NCBI GenBank assembly: GCA_030549495.1
Contig: JAUIRK010000830.1
Location: forward strand, 86,953-150,952
Length of the DNA: 64,000 nt
Direction of reading: 5' to 3'
From: Nectonema munidae
Lineage: Eukaryota > Nematomorpha > Nectonematoida > Nectonematidae
Positions 10,740 to 21,224 of this stretch are shown one piece after another. Numbering within the stretch: the first letter of the stretch is position 1; each line of letters opens with the position of its first letter. A model generated the notes under the pieces. The model saw only the letters and a program-made list of their open reading frames with translations, made no database searches and had not been told where the DNA came from. Position numbers and translations under genes: made by a program.

Positions 10740-12275
10740 CGTTTCGGTTGAGATCATTTCTGCAAATTTTTGCTTCAAGGAAGCGTGCATGGTGCTGATG
10801 TGAGAAAACATTTGCCATTCACCAAGGCACGATGAGTTAATGTGTGTTGTAAATGCTTTGAGAGGTTTATGTCGGTAATATAATAAGGGTTAATCTGGAT
10901 GGATGTAAGGCTGAAGACCTCGCATTCGAGATTGGGAACAGAGGATTGGAGCGTGAGTGGAACGGGGGATATGAGGAGGGCATAGGCAAAAGAAGCGCTT
11001 CGCGATTTCCTCGAGGCGTCAATTAAAATACGCATTAAGTAGGTGATGAGTGTGACATTGATTTGCTTCGCAAAGAGTTATTTTTGCATAGAGATGTGTA
11101 TCCTATTTGGAGTATGGCTGAGATATTGGAGCTGGGTGAATCAAAGGCAGCACAAGATGCTTAGCGATGTTTGGCGCGTTGCGTAACATATGTATATCCC
11201 GTTTGGGGTGGGCGAAGGTTTCATTTGTAGTAGTCATGTGAAGTAAATTAGATAGAAGTGTTTTTCTCGCATTGAAAAAATGTAAGCTCTTTCATGTAAT
11301 TATAGTGGCAGAGCGGAGGCCTTGGTGAGATTAGCTTGTTGAAAGTTGCTTGCGAAGGTAAAGAGGATATCGTCGGAGAAACACTGGGAAAAATCTGTTT
11401 GTGTGTGGATGAAGTTAAGAAGCGAGTCTATGAAAATTAGCCAGAGGATGGGTGAGAGTCATCCTCCTTCAGATGTGAGAAGAGCGTTAAGTCATGGGTG
11501 CAAAGAGAGACACGATGTCGTAATATGTGAAGGGTATGCGCTTATAAATTCAATGATGAGGTTTTGTGAGCGCGGTTGTGGAAGACGTTTTCTGTGAAGC
11601 AAAAGAGAGGAGTCAAAGTAGATCGAGCAGTTTCAGTATTTTTGTTAGGAAGGTGTGTGAATCGCGTGTGTTGGATGAGCTTTGGGGATAGGATATTGTG
11701 GACTAATCGTTTGCGAATGATTTTTTGAAAAAGTTTGCTGGGATGGGTAGAAGGGTGATTGGGCGGCAATTCTGAATGAGGCTTGAATCTTTATTAGGTT
11801 TAGGAATTAATGAGCTTGCAGTTTTTCCAAACATTAGGAAAATGTGAGTGGCTAAGACATGCATTGAAGATAAGTAGATAATTTTTTAAATGTGTATCGA
11901 TTTCTTAGTGTGTTTGGTTGAAATTAGAGAGAAGAAAAGTGAAAAATTTGTTTTAGAAGAATTTAGGCTTAGTTCATTTAAAGTGATGGGAGGAGCGACG
12001 ACATTTTGAATGGAGTGTATCATATTTTTGGCGTGTTCTCGGATTGTGTGGTGGAAAGGAGGGCCAGGTAAAAGTGGGAGGTTTATTCTTTTTAGTTAGC
12101 TTATCAATGGGTTGTTCAAGTGATGGCTGCCAAACTTCCCCCACGAGCCTTCTTTGGCCCGAAGTACTGCCTGTGTATATTATTTTTTACGTCGAAGTGA
12201 GATCTTAGATTTGATGACGCGTCTTAGCTTCTTTTTAATGAGAGTGTGTTCTTTTTGTAAATGAGTGAAGATAAA
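10740..12275 (-). mobile_element. I-type LINE fragment (reverse transcriptase and RNase H pieces)
   Basis: On the minus strand the order is: an upstream block matching the second copy (12275-11830), the RT entry motif LFQKIIRKRLVHNILSPKLIQHT (11769-11640; FTHLPNKNTE follows), a palm region with SPILWLIFIDSLLNF and the catalytic FSDD box near 11470-11350, and an RNase H-like block with ILIDAS... SFAYALLI (11035-10775). An RT followed by RNase H fits the I superclade. Frames are interrupted and parts are missing. Nucleotide similarity to 24415-27205 shows the same family. Confidence 0.72.
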
Positions 12276-12765
12276 TAAAATGGAATGTGAAGTCATCCCA
12301 TACTATTGCGGATGGAATTGGAGAGAAGGTAATGAGTTGTTGAGATAAGTCAGCCAATGAATGGTGCTTGGTTGTGTGCTACTGTTATGGTTTCTAATTG
12401 ATGTAGCGTTCTTATGAAACTGAAAGGTTATAAATGAGTGGTGTGAAGGTTTACTTTTAATTACACGTGGCTATCATAAAAAGTAAAATTTTGTACAATT
12501 CTATATTTTCCTAGTTTCTAATTATTTAAAAATTAAATATAAAATAAATTCTTAGAACTGTGCATCTTATCATAATGGGATAAGGTGTGTATTAAAAATT
12601 TTTGAAAAAGTATTTATTTTATCGACAGTATTTTTTACAGTATAGTTAGTGGAAGTAAGGGATTTAAATTTTAGAGACACAAATAATGAAATGGTAGATA
12701 TTATATACAACGTAGCTCTGGTCCAAACTAAATAAAAAGACTACAAAGGGCAAAGATATGAAGGG
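12276..12765. other. 3' flank of Polybromo
   Basis: No coding sequence. It should include the 3' UTR of the minus-strand Polybromo gene; a minus-strand AATAAA lies near 12613. Confidence 0.4.
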
Positions 12766-15700
12766 CTAGCGTGAGTTACACCCAAGAGAATCGAGCATGA
12801 GAGAGTCTACAAGCATCTGCTGTTTCAGTGCATTAAGCGCTTCCAGTGTTTGGGGGTTGGGGTTGGGAGAGCTGTTTACAAAGTACTCTTTCGTAGAAAC
12901 GCGATTCGGATACAAGAACTCGGGCAACTGGTGCGCGGGAGGCTGCGAGAAATCCTTGTTAAAGGGGAAGAGAGATTTTATGTATCGCAAGTACATCTGA
13001 GAAATTGCCAAGTTCACGTTTCTCTTTTTAGGAACAGAATAAAACAACTTCTCTGGGGAAGAATTTTGAGGTGGCGTTGTGAGAATGGGCTGAAGTGGGG
13101 GCGGTTGCATGTTGTGGCCGATCTGTTGCAAGGGGTGCATTTGCAGGGAAAGCTGAGGGCCGTAGTGTTGATGGTGAGACGAGTAAAAGTAGGGAGGATT
13201 GGGAGCAGGCGCAGGAGAGAAGTAAGAAGGAATATGGCTGGGAGAGGAGTAGAGGTTGGGATGGCAGATCAAGTCGTTGTGGTTCCCACTGCGAGGCTGA
13301 GAGAAGGGAGGCGGAGAGCGTTGACCCTTAAAGGCAGTGAAGTTCGGCCCGTTCGAAGAATACAGAGCGTGGTCTCGGGACAGAGGTGCTTGACTTTGCG
13401 CGCCAGAGATTGCAAGAGCTTCTTCGCGTCCACTTGAGGTAGCAAGCTCGTCCAAATTAGAACCCACTTGTGAAACGACTTTACAAGAGACCAAGTGATT
13501 GCGAATAATGTGATACTTCAAAGACGTCCTGTTCTTGAACTGCCTGTTCGAAGCTCTTTGACAGTTGCGCCAGTGACAGAAAAAAGGACCTGAACTTTTA
13601 AGGTGAGAATGGATATGTTTGGAAAGCTCGATGAAGTACCTGAATTTTTGGAAGCAATCTCTCCAGCCACAGATGTAGAAAATGCAAAAGCCTGGCGGAA
13701 CACTCATCACTTCCTGCTCACACGCCTCCTTTGACTTCTTCATCTTTGTGGCCAACTCCAGCATCGCCTTCTGACGAAACATCTGCTTGTCCTTGTCCGA
13801 CAAACCCTTCCAGTGCTCCCCCACTATGCGACTTATTTGTCCAAACGACCAATCCGGGTACTTCGCCATGAAATGCTTGCGTATCTTCTTCGCGTAGTAG
13901 ATGTAGCCACTTGCAAACTTTCTGGTTTGGCATAGAGAATCTTGGAGAGTGAAAGGAAGAGTGGGTTTTAGTGCCATCTCGACGCTTTCTCTGTGAGTTG
14001 TATCATCTTGAAAAGAAGCCTCCAAAACGTCTATTTTGGGAAAAGATTTTGACAACGCGTTCAAATGACAGCCATAGAAATCTGTATCAAAATCAGCGTG
14101 CAGCCACTCTTCCTTATATGCATTGGGGTGCTGTTTCAGATTTTTGAGAACTTCGCCTTCCTCCGCCAGGACACACTGCAAAGTCTCACCACCATAAGCT
14201 TCTTTATCGTTGATGGAGGGTTTAAGCTGCTTCTCGCAAAAGTAGACGTCACCATCGTTACAATCTAAAGGCCTCATTTTCTTGAAATTGTCCTTACTCA
14301 AGACATAACATTTCTTCAAGATTGAGGGGTTTATGAAAGTTTCTTCAGAATTCTGCAGGAAAATAAGCTCTCGAGATGATTGACAAGATTTTACAAAGGT
14401 TGTAGCAGATACACGGACAAAGGCTGACTCATGGAAGATGATCGGACGCCAAATCTTAGATACTCTGATAATTCTCTCGCCGGCATTTGAGGATATGACC
14501 AAACAATCGTTGAGTTTGAAGCACACACCTTCCTTTGATGAGTACTGCGCAAAACAGACCTCCTTACTCTCGGTATCCTCGGCCAGAACGCGCGTCGGTG
14601 CGACCTCAGCAATTTCAACATCCTCATACTTCTCTCTCAGAAATATGCCCATTTTTTCGTACTCGCCAGGCGTCGCGTTCACAAAGAAGGTGCAAGGACT
14701 CTTTGTTCTGACGAGCGGCGTTTCACGCAACAGCAAGTCGTGAGGCGTCGCCAAAAAGTTGGGCTTTCGTTGGATCTTTTTTATGAGACGCAGTCTCTTG
14801 CTGTACCGACTCTCACAAACGTAGGTATCAGCGTCGTTGAATTCGCGAGACATATATTTGAAGTAGACGTCTGCATGCAGCACGCAGCACTTTCCGAGGA
14901 TGTGTCTTGCAGACGCTCTTCCTTCTCCATCAACATATAGCACTTCCTTAGGATAAAATTTCTCGTAGACGCTGTGAAATGTTTCGTGTGGGTGGAAGAG
15001 CCAGGTCCCAATCACCTCCACGTCCTCTCCTCCTTCCTCTACACTGCCACATTTCTTTGCAAAAGAATGGATATACAAAATGTGTGGCGGATAGGGGGTA
15101 TCGTTGCACTTCTTGTCGTTTTCAAAATTACGGAGATAAACGAAGGTATCCGTTTGATATATCGCCTGACTCCCTGTTTCTTGGTCGCGAACAGTAAGGC
15201 TGTTCATGTCTTCGCTCAAATTCAGGAATACGTTGTCATTGAAAACATCCGGCAAATGCTCAGTCTTTTTCACACGAAGGCTGATATTTTCACACGAAGG
15301 CTTCTTCAAAGAAAAGTGGAACGCGATCGAGTCGAGGCGTAAGTGTGTTTCATTCGAGAAAAATGCATCTCTGAGCTGCAAAAAGGTTTTCTGCAAATCG
15401 TACGTCGCATTGAAAATCTTTATGTCCGACAAATTATTGATGCGAATGTTTTTAAGTGCAGCGAGAAAATCACACTGAAAGTGCCTGAGAGATCGGTAGG
15501 CGAAATGTTCTATGCGTTTGGCAACCACGCAAAAATTAACGGGTTCGTCGATCTGGAAAGAGACATCAGAAAAAGCCGGAGTGATGAGGATATCGAGAAA
15601 GATGATGGGAGAAGAAGAGGAGTTCCGGTGCAGAAGGGTGCCTACAAAGAGTTTGGTGAAGGCATGCGCCATGGCGACGTGCGGACTGACGCTCTTGCTC

Positions 15701-16794
15701 TCCCCTTCGCGAGACGTCCTTTGCTGGTGCAGGGAAAGTAAGGCCTCCGAATTCTCGTAGAGCGTGAGGGTGAGTAGGAGGAATGCGTCCCTAACGATCT
15801 GTGAGTCCGACTCGTTGTACTGGATCGCGTTGTAGAAGGTGAGAGTGAGGTCGGAAATGAAATGACTCATGCCAGTGTAGTGGCAGGCCTGGAGGCGTTC
15901 GTCCACGCTACACAGGTCCATCGGGCATTTGATGGTTGTGTAGTAGTTGGGATACTTCTTCCAGTTCGGTAAATACCAGAAAGTGTCGGAGAGTGTTTTA
16001 TTCTGAAAATTGAAGGTCGAAACGTGGATGAAGATGGTGCGCAATCTTGGCTGCAGCAGTTTGTGATTTTCTTCAGAATCGTGAGCACCGACCTCGCTCA
16101 CCATTTCAGAATTCGGTCCGAGAGTGAAGCGACTGACAGACGATTCCGGGTTCTTAGCAGAAGTTCGTTTTTCATATTCACTTGCCAACAACTTTTTCAG
16201 GAGAGACGCTTCGCGGTAGAGGCTGGAGCGGGGCTCATTGAAAGCTGCAGCGTTACTCAGCATAAGGCACAAGTCGGCGTAGAGCTCTTCCAGCGTGGAA
16301 TACGCGCTTCTTCTCAACTTGCTCTCGATCTTCTTCAGGTCCATCGGCTTCTCTATCACGTCGTAGTACAGAGGATACTCCGCCCTCGTAGGCAAAGACT
16401 TGAAGGCTTCGCTCAAAACCTTTCCTCGATAGCCTCTGCAATCATTCACGCAAAAGTTGTAAAAACTCTGCAACTCATCGCGCCCAGAAGGGAGAACAGA
16501 GAGGCCTACTTCATCTTCAATGTTACCACAGCTATTCTCTTCTTTCTTAACGTCATCTTGATTCAAAGCATGCGATTTATCTTTGCAAAAATTAGTGCTG
16601 TTGAGAAGACTGGTGTAACCTTCTTCTTGTTTTACAAAAGTCGAGCTGTCTTTCTTTTTCTCGCGTTTGTTCGTCTCTAGAGCGAAAGATGCCGAACTTC
16701 TCGTTCGCTTGCACACGGGAGCTTCGTCAGAAGCAGAATGAGAACTTCTTAAGAGGACCTTCGACGATTTTTTACCATCTCTAGTGGACACCAT
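12766..16794 (-). CDS. pbrm1: Polybromo/BAF180-like subunit of the PBAF chromatin remodelling complex
   Basis: A single 1342-residue reading frame with the ATG at 16794; an upstream in-frame TTG is not a credible start. Domains in order: a basic N-terminus; bromodomain 107-204 (YPLYYDVIEKPMDL, acetyl-lysine Asn in NAAAFNEP); bromodomain 245-344 (YPNYYTTIKCPMDL, NAIQYNES); a degenerate third domain 376-479 that aligns with the last, Asn-lacking bromodomain of human PBRM1; BAH domain 544-674 (GTWLFHPHETFH, ILGKCCV, VCESRY); BAH domain 759-879; HMG box 959-1022 (YPDWSFGQISRIVGEHWKGL); two C2H2 fingers (C1042/C1047/H1060/H1064 and C1073/C1078/H1095/H1100); a P/Q/H-rich linker; and the conserved C-terminal block (MYLRYIKSLFP ... 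ALKQQMLVDSLMLDSL). Vertebrate PBRM1 is about 1,600-1,700 residues with six bromodomains, so the first three seem absent. Acts in the nucleus on acetylated chromatin. No intron, unlike CDC6 and hnRNP K nearby. Confidence 0.94.
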   Translation of the reverse strand: MVSTRDGKKSSKVLLRSSHSASDEAPVCKRTRSSASFALETNKREKKKDSSTFVKQEEGYTSLLNSTNFCKDKSHALNQDDVKKEENSCGNIEDEVGLSVLPSGRDELQSFYNFCVNDCRGYRGKVLSEAFKSLPTRAEYPLYYDVIEKPMDLKKIESKLRRSAYSTLEELYADLCLMLSNAAAFNEPRSSLYREASLLKKLLASEYEKRTSAKNPESSVSRFTLGPNSEMVSEVGAHDSEENHKLLQPRLRTIFIHVSTFNFQNKTLSDTFWYLPNWKKYPNYYTTIKCPMDLCSVDERLQACHYTGMSHFISDLTLTFYNAIQYNESDSQIVRDAFLLLTLTLYENSEALLSLHQQRTSREGESKSVSPHVAMAHAFTKLFVGTLLHRNSSSSPIIFLDILITPAFSDVSFQIDEPVNFCVVAKRIEHFAYRSLRHFQCDFLAALKNIRINNLSDIKIFNATYDLQKTFLQLRDAFFSNETHLRLDSIAFHFSLKKPSCENISLRVKKTEHLPDVFNDNVFLNLSEDMNSLTVRDQETGSQAIYQTDTFVYLRNFENDKKCNDTPYPPHILYIHSFAKKCGSVEEGGEDVEVIGTWLFHPHETFHSVYEKFYPKEVLYVDGEGRASARHILGKCCVLHADVYFKYMSREFNDADTYVCESRYSKRLRLIKKIQRKPNFLATPHDLLLRETPLVRTKSPCTFFVNATPGEYEKMGIFLREKYEDVEIAEVAPTRVLAEDTESKEVCFAQYSSKEGVCFKLNDCLVISSNAGERIIRVSKIWRPIIFHESAFVRVSATTFVKSCQSSRELIFLQNSEETFINPSILKKCYVLSKDNFKKMRPLDCNDGDVYFCEKQLKPSINDKEAYGGETLQCVLAEEGEVLKNLKQHPNAYKEEWLHADFDTDFYGCHLNALSKSFPKIDVLEASFQDDTTHRESVEMALKPTLPFTLQDSLCQTRKFASGYIYYAKKIRKHFMAKYPDWSFGQISRIVGEHWKGLSDKDKQMFRQKAMLELATKMKKSKEACEQEVMSVPPGFCIFYICGWRDCFQKFRYFIELSKHIHSHLKSSGPFFCHWRNCQRASNRQFKNRTSLKYHIIRNHLVSCKVVSQVGSNLDELATSSGREEALAISGAQSQAPLSRDHALYSSNGPNFTAFKGQRSPPPFSQPRSGNHNDLICHPNLYSSPSHIPSYFSPAPAPNPPYFYSSHHQHYGPQLSLQMHPLQQIGHNMQPPPLQPILTTPPQNSSPEKLFYSVPKKRNVNLAISQMYLRYIKSLFPFNKDFSQPPAHQLPEFLYPNRVSTKEYFVNSSPNPNPQTLEALNALKQQMLVDSLMLDSLGCNSR

Positions 16795-18668
16795 TTCCAA
16801 AGGTGAAAGCAAACTTATTGAAATCTTTTTCTAAAATAAGTACAGCGCAATCAATAGGACGATTCAATCAATAGGCAATCAGTCAACGATTATTGTTATT
16901 ACGAGTTAACCTTCGTTTGACACTCTCTTTAAAGTTAGCATAAACGATGAACTGTGGAGTTTACTCCATTTTTGACAAAAATAAAATATGACATTGCATC
17001 AAAATGTTAACAGCAACTTTTACAATTCTACATTTTTAGAGCTTTTCATTTAATAAAGATGTTCAATTCTATGTAGCGCGATCTTTTTATTCATTTGTGG
17101 AATGCGAAACATTGCTCGTCCTTGCTTTCATAATGGTAAAAGAAATGCTTTTTTTTTTCTTGTGGCAACACATGTGCCTTATTGTGTCTCGAACAAGAAG
17201 CAAAGAAAAGAACTGCATAGCAAATGAATCATATTATAAAAAATATTTTCATTGAAGAATCTGGAACAAAGATATAATTATTTTTGATATTGCGCGCATA
17301 ATTAGGCTGGTTGTCATAGGGAATAGAACATCTTAATTAATTATCTCGATATTGCATTTGGTATTAAACCTTAATCATCTCATTACTGATACACATTTAC
17401 AACGTTTAACATCTGATTTCAATTTTCCTATTCTGTTTTTTCTCTTCTTTCTTTTCATTTATCCGATGATTTTAGGGAAAGTTCTTCTCGCCCTTTGGAA
17501 GGAAGGCAGCTGTGAAAGCTTTTCCGATCAAAGTTTACATCTTCTTCAGAGCTTTCTAAGTTTACATTTAGTTCAAAAAGTGAAATTGATACAATGACCA
17601 TCTTAATTGAAGCAAAAGGTGCGATGAAGCCATTGGATGCCCTTTACCCTATACACAAACATTGCGTACACACACGCCTAAAAATAAGGAACGGGGTGGT
17701 AGTCTATGAGATATTTTCTGGGGTGATGTGTTATTAACGAAGGTCTGGAATATTATCCAGTCTCATATATAGAAAAAAAGAGAGTAGGAATACATCTGGT
17801 TTATGTGAAAAATTATTTCGTATGAGTCCTTGGGTGTAGTTTCATAATTTAAAAATGTTTTGAATAAGAAAATCCAGCTATACTCATTTAGTACAAAGAG
17901 TACAGCATTGTGCAAAAAATATCCCGTTTTTTAAGTGTTCTGATCATTGCTTTTCACCCAGTCCCCTTCGTGAAGGTTCTACACGCATGAATGCATATAA
18001 AACATCCATTCGGACCTGTAATTTTCTAAACGTCTTGAAATAAGAACTAGACTCCGAAACTAGTCAGCGATATCACCAATAAAGTGTCCAGTTTTTACAA
18101 TTTTTTATATATTTGTTATAATATTTTTTTCAGCATAACAATTTTTAAACAAAAATAATTATAAACATCCATTTGGCTTTATTAACAGAGCCTGGTGAAT
18201 TAAATTTAATAAAACTTTTCTCACCATCAAGATACATAAGACTTAAAAGGAGTAGTTGTTAACGTGCTTTTCTTTTAACATTTCTTTAAAAAAATAAATT
18301 TTAGTTTTATCGTTTTCACCTTCATAGAAAGTATAATTTGTTGTCTCTTAAATAAAACATAGGTACAGATGTCGTATATATTTTCAAGTCTTCGCACACT
18401 TTTTTTAGTAATAGTTCATCAATGTGATGTCAACAAGGACACCAAAGAAGAGGTAACTTTTTTTTAACTTTAATTAAATGTTCGGTGTTAAAACTAGTTG
18501 TGTCAAAAACCATTGCTTTTTCAAAGTCTTTACAATTCCATTCTTCGAGCAAATCCACCCAAGAAATTGACAATATTTCTCCTCCTTTGCTTTTGCATAG
18601 GAATTGATCAAAGGCACGCCAAGTATTCCAACCATGTTATTATTTGAAACAACAACCGACATTCTCTC
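16795..18668. other. Intergenic region upstream of Polybromo
   Basis: It should hold the Polybromo promoter (minus strand) just above 16795. Short open frames at 17352 and 18474 show no family resemblance. No repeat ends recognised. Confidence 0.4.
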
Positions 18669-18900
18669 CAGGGACGCACATCCTAAAAATTATTGGGGGG
18701 GGGGGGATTTTTTTTTGCAATTTTCAAAATTACTAGTCTCGAAATACCACGGGAGACCAAATATTCAAGCAATACTTTAAAATAGAGTGTATGCAGCGCA
18801 TACGTGAATTTATAAGACTACTTTATTTTTTTACAAAATTGGTGAAATTTAAAGATACTAGTTTAAAAAATCCTAAATTATTGGGAATGGGTGAAGGGCT
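18669..18900 (+). mobile_element. Truncated head of the composite repeat family
   Basis: Begins CAGGGACGCACATCC with a G run and then follows the 5' part of copies A and C (TTTTGCAATTTTCAAAATTACTAGTC, ATGCAGCGCATACG). The similarity fades near 18900. Confidence 0.7.
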
Positions 18901-21224
18901 TCTAAAAAAGTGAATACGACATGAAACCAAAAAGATTGATTCGCGGTAAAAAGGAAAATTATTTTTCCGAAAACTCAAATTTAAAAAGATTCAGCGAAAA
19001 ACAGAGTTATCAAATGGATGAGAACTTTTTGCATGGGTGTGCAAAAATAAACTGCTTATATAACTGTAAAGTTAAATACATCTCAATTTCATAAATATTT
19101 GGAATAATGGTAAACATTAATCTACAAAAAAATTAATTTCACTCCTAATGTTCATTTTTACAGGATACAGACAAAAAATGTTACGTAGCAAATTGATTTA
19201 TTTTAATTGTAAAAAACAAAGAATTGATGAGAAAAATGAGTAATAATTGCAATCGGAAAATCAAACTAAAAAATATCATAAAATATTTTCCATACACATG
19301 TAAAAACATAAAAGAACGCTAGCGTTTCATAAGTGTGTATCGCATTTCTTTGCATCTCTCCCGAGACCCTGCACCCATTTCTGCTCCGGGGATAAATGTA
19401 TATATACTTCCTGGGGTTTATCAATTTAAAAAAAAAGAGTATAAATACATCTGTACACGTAACCTAATCAAGGTTGGAATTTAGGAGGCATTTCCATTTA
19501 TTTATTTTACTTTTTTATTAGTAAAAAGTCTTTCTATTTATTAAGATGGAACGATGTTAAATTAAAGGATGCATTTTGCACTCGATAAGTAATAACTATT
19601 CTTTTTTAGACTATAAATTAAAGGAATATAAGAAAATGGAGATTATAAATGTCGACATCAATGTCTACTGACTGTTGGATTAAGAGCACTGTGGGATAAT
19701 TACATTTGGAAATTTTCGCTCAGTCTAAAAACTAGAACAACAAGAAATTGATAGAGCACACTCAGTACACACTACAAATAGATTTTAGCTCAATAACATG
19801 TGCTGTAAATGGTCCACCTTGTCAAATATTTCCCTTCGAGCGGTTCTACTGCTAAGTTTTGTAAAACAAAAAATTGACTACGAGGTGCTTGTCATATACA
19901 TATTGTAGGTGCAATCCATTGTTTCGTCAAGCGGAATTGCAAAAAAAGTTCAAAATAGAATTGCGAATCAACAAAACCATCTCTGATATGTCATCAGACA
20001 TCTCTCCTATTAGCATTGTTTAGTATTAGTATCGTTTGACAGGAAGATATGTTTCAACTTTACAAGTTCAGAACTTTTAGCACATTCAATATGATATCTT
20101 TGAAGCAAGGTAATATTAACCGTTCTCCTATGTTATGCGATTTTTTGACAACTGATATTTTTTGAAACTTTTGAAACCATACTTAATATTTTGCAAGAAC
20201 ATTTTTGTTATCAAACCCAGATTTGTGCACAGTTTTGTTTACCGAACTCTAGTGCTTCACTTCCAGTGCAAGCTTCACTTCATGGAATATAGAAAAGTGG
20301 ATTCTAACACTTCAGAACACAAAACACACTTATGTTCCATTAAAAATGCACATTTACAAATTAGGCTTAAAAAGTAATAAAAAAATAAAAATAGTACTCA
20401 ATTCAAAGACTAAATTATTCATTCTCTTAAATGTGACTTATTGGCCAAAACGGCAAATGAGCCAATAAGGATGCAATATTATGGGCAAAATGATCCACTC
20501 AGTGACGCTTACTTGGTGCCCATGAAACTGCTTCGCCATCGCCTAGAGCACCGCGAAAACTAGTTTGAAAACCATTGAATTAGAAGTTAGTAATGCAATT
20601 AAAACTACAAACAACGTAATTTGACTTGATAAAATTAGTTGTTATGGTGGGATTAAGAGTTTACAGTGCAAACATAATGCTGGGTTTTTATAGCAAATTT
20701 TGAAAATTATAAAAAAAGCCTTTTTTTTTAGCCCTATAAGGCCTTTATTTAACAAACAACAGACAAGTATATAGAAGATATAGCACAAGAAAAAATAGGC
20801 CTTTTAAAGCCCTTTAAAAAATTTTATATGTGCGCTTTTGTATAAAGTATAAATGTCAATTTAAAAATATTTCGGATTGATATTCATTTATATGAATACT
20901 CTCTGATCTTGATAATTTTTTATTGGAAATTTACTTTTATATTCAAATTTTGAATCAAGATTAAAAAATAGTTGATTTCCGGAAACCTAAGTTTTCCCCT
21001 AAATCTCCAGAAGACAAAAATTTAGAAACAATAGTCTGTAGAAAGATATTTTGCTGTCAATTAGCGCAAAGTATATTTTAATGTGTCTTACAAATAAATC
21101 TGTGAAACATTTTGCATTTTCTAGTTACTTTTTGGTAATCTTTTACTTTACGGTTCTATCAATCAAAAAATTTCTTTGGCAAATTATTGGCTGTTGTGAT
21201 GTCAATCAAACTATACATTAGTAA
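18901..21224. other. Gene-free, AT-rich stretch
   Basis: No coding genes recognised. A hAT-like right end (AGTTTGAAAACCATTG) sits near 20560 without a clear left partner. Confidence 0.4.

Noticed and set aside
12797-16680. Many open frames on the plus strand and in other minus frames across Polybromo
   Set aside because: They lie antisense to or out of frame with a 1342-residue conserved protein and show no domain resemblance.
16795-16812. Six extra N-terminal residues of Polybromo from a TTG start
   Set aside because: An ATG six codons later is the natural eukaryotic start.
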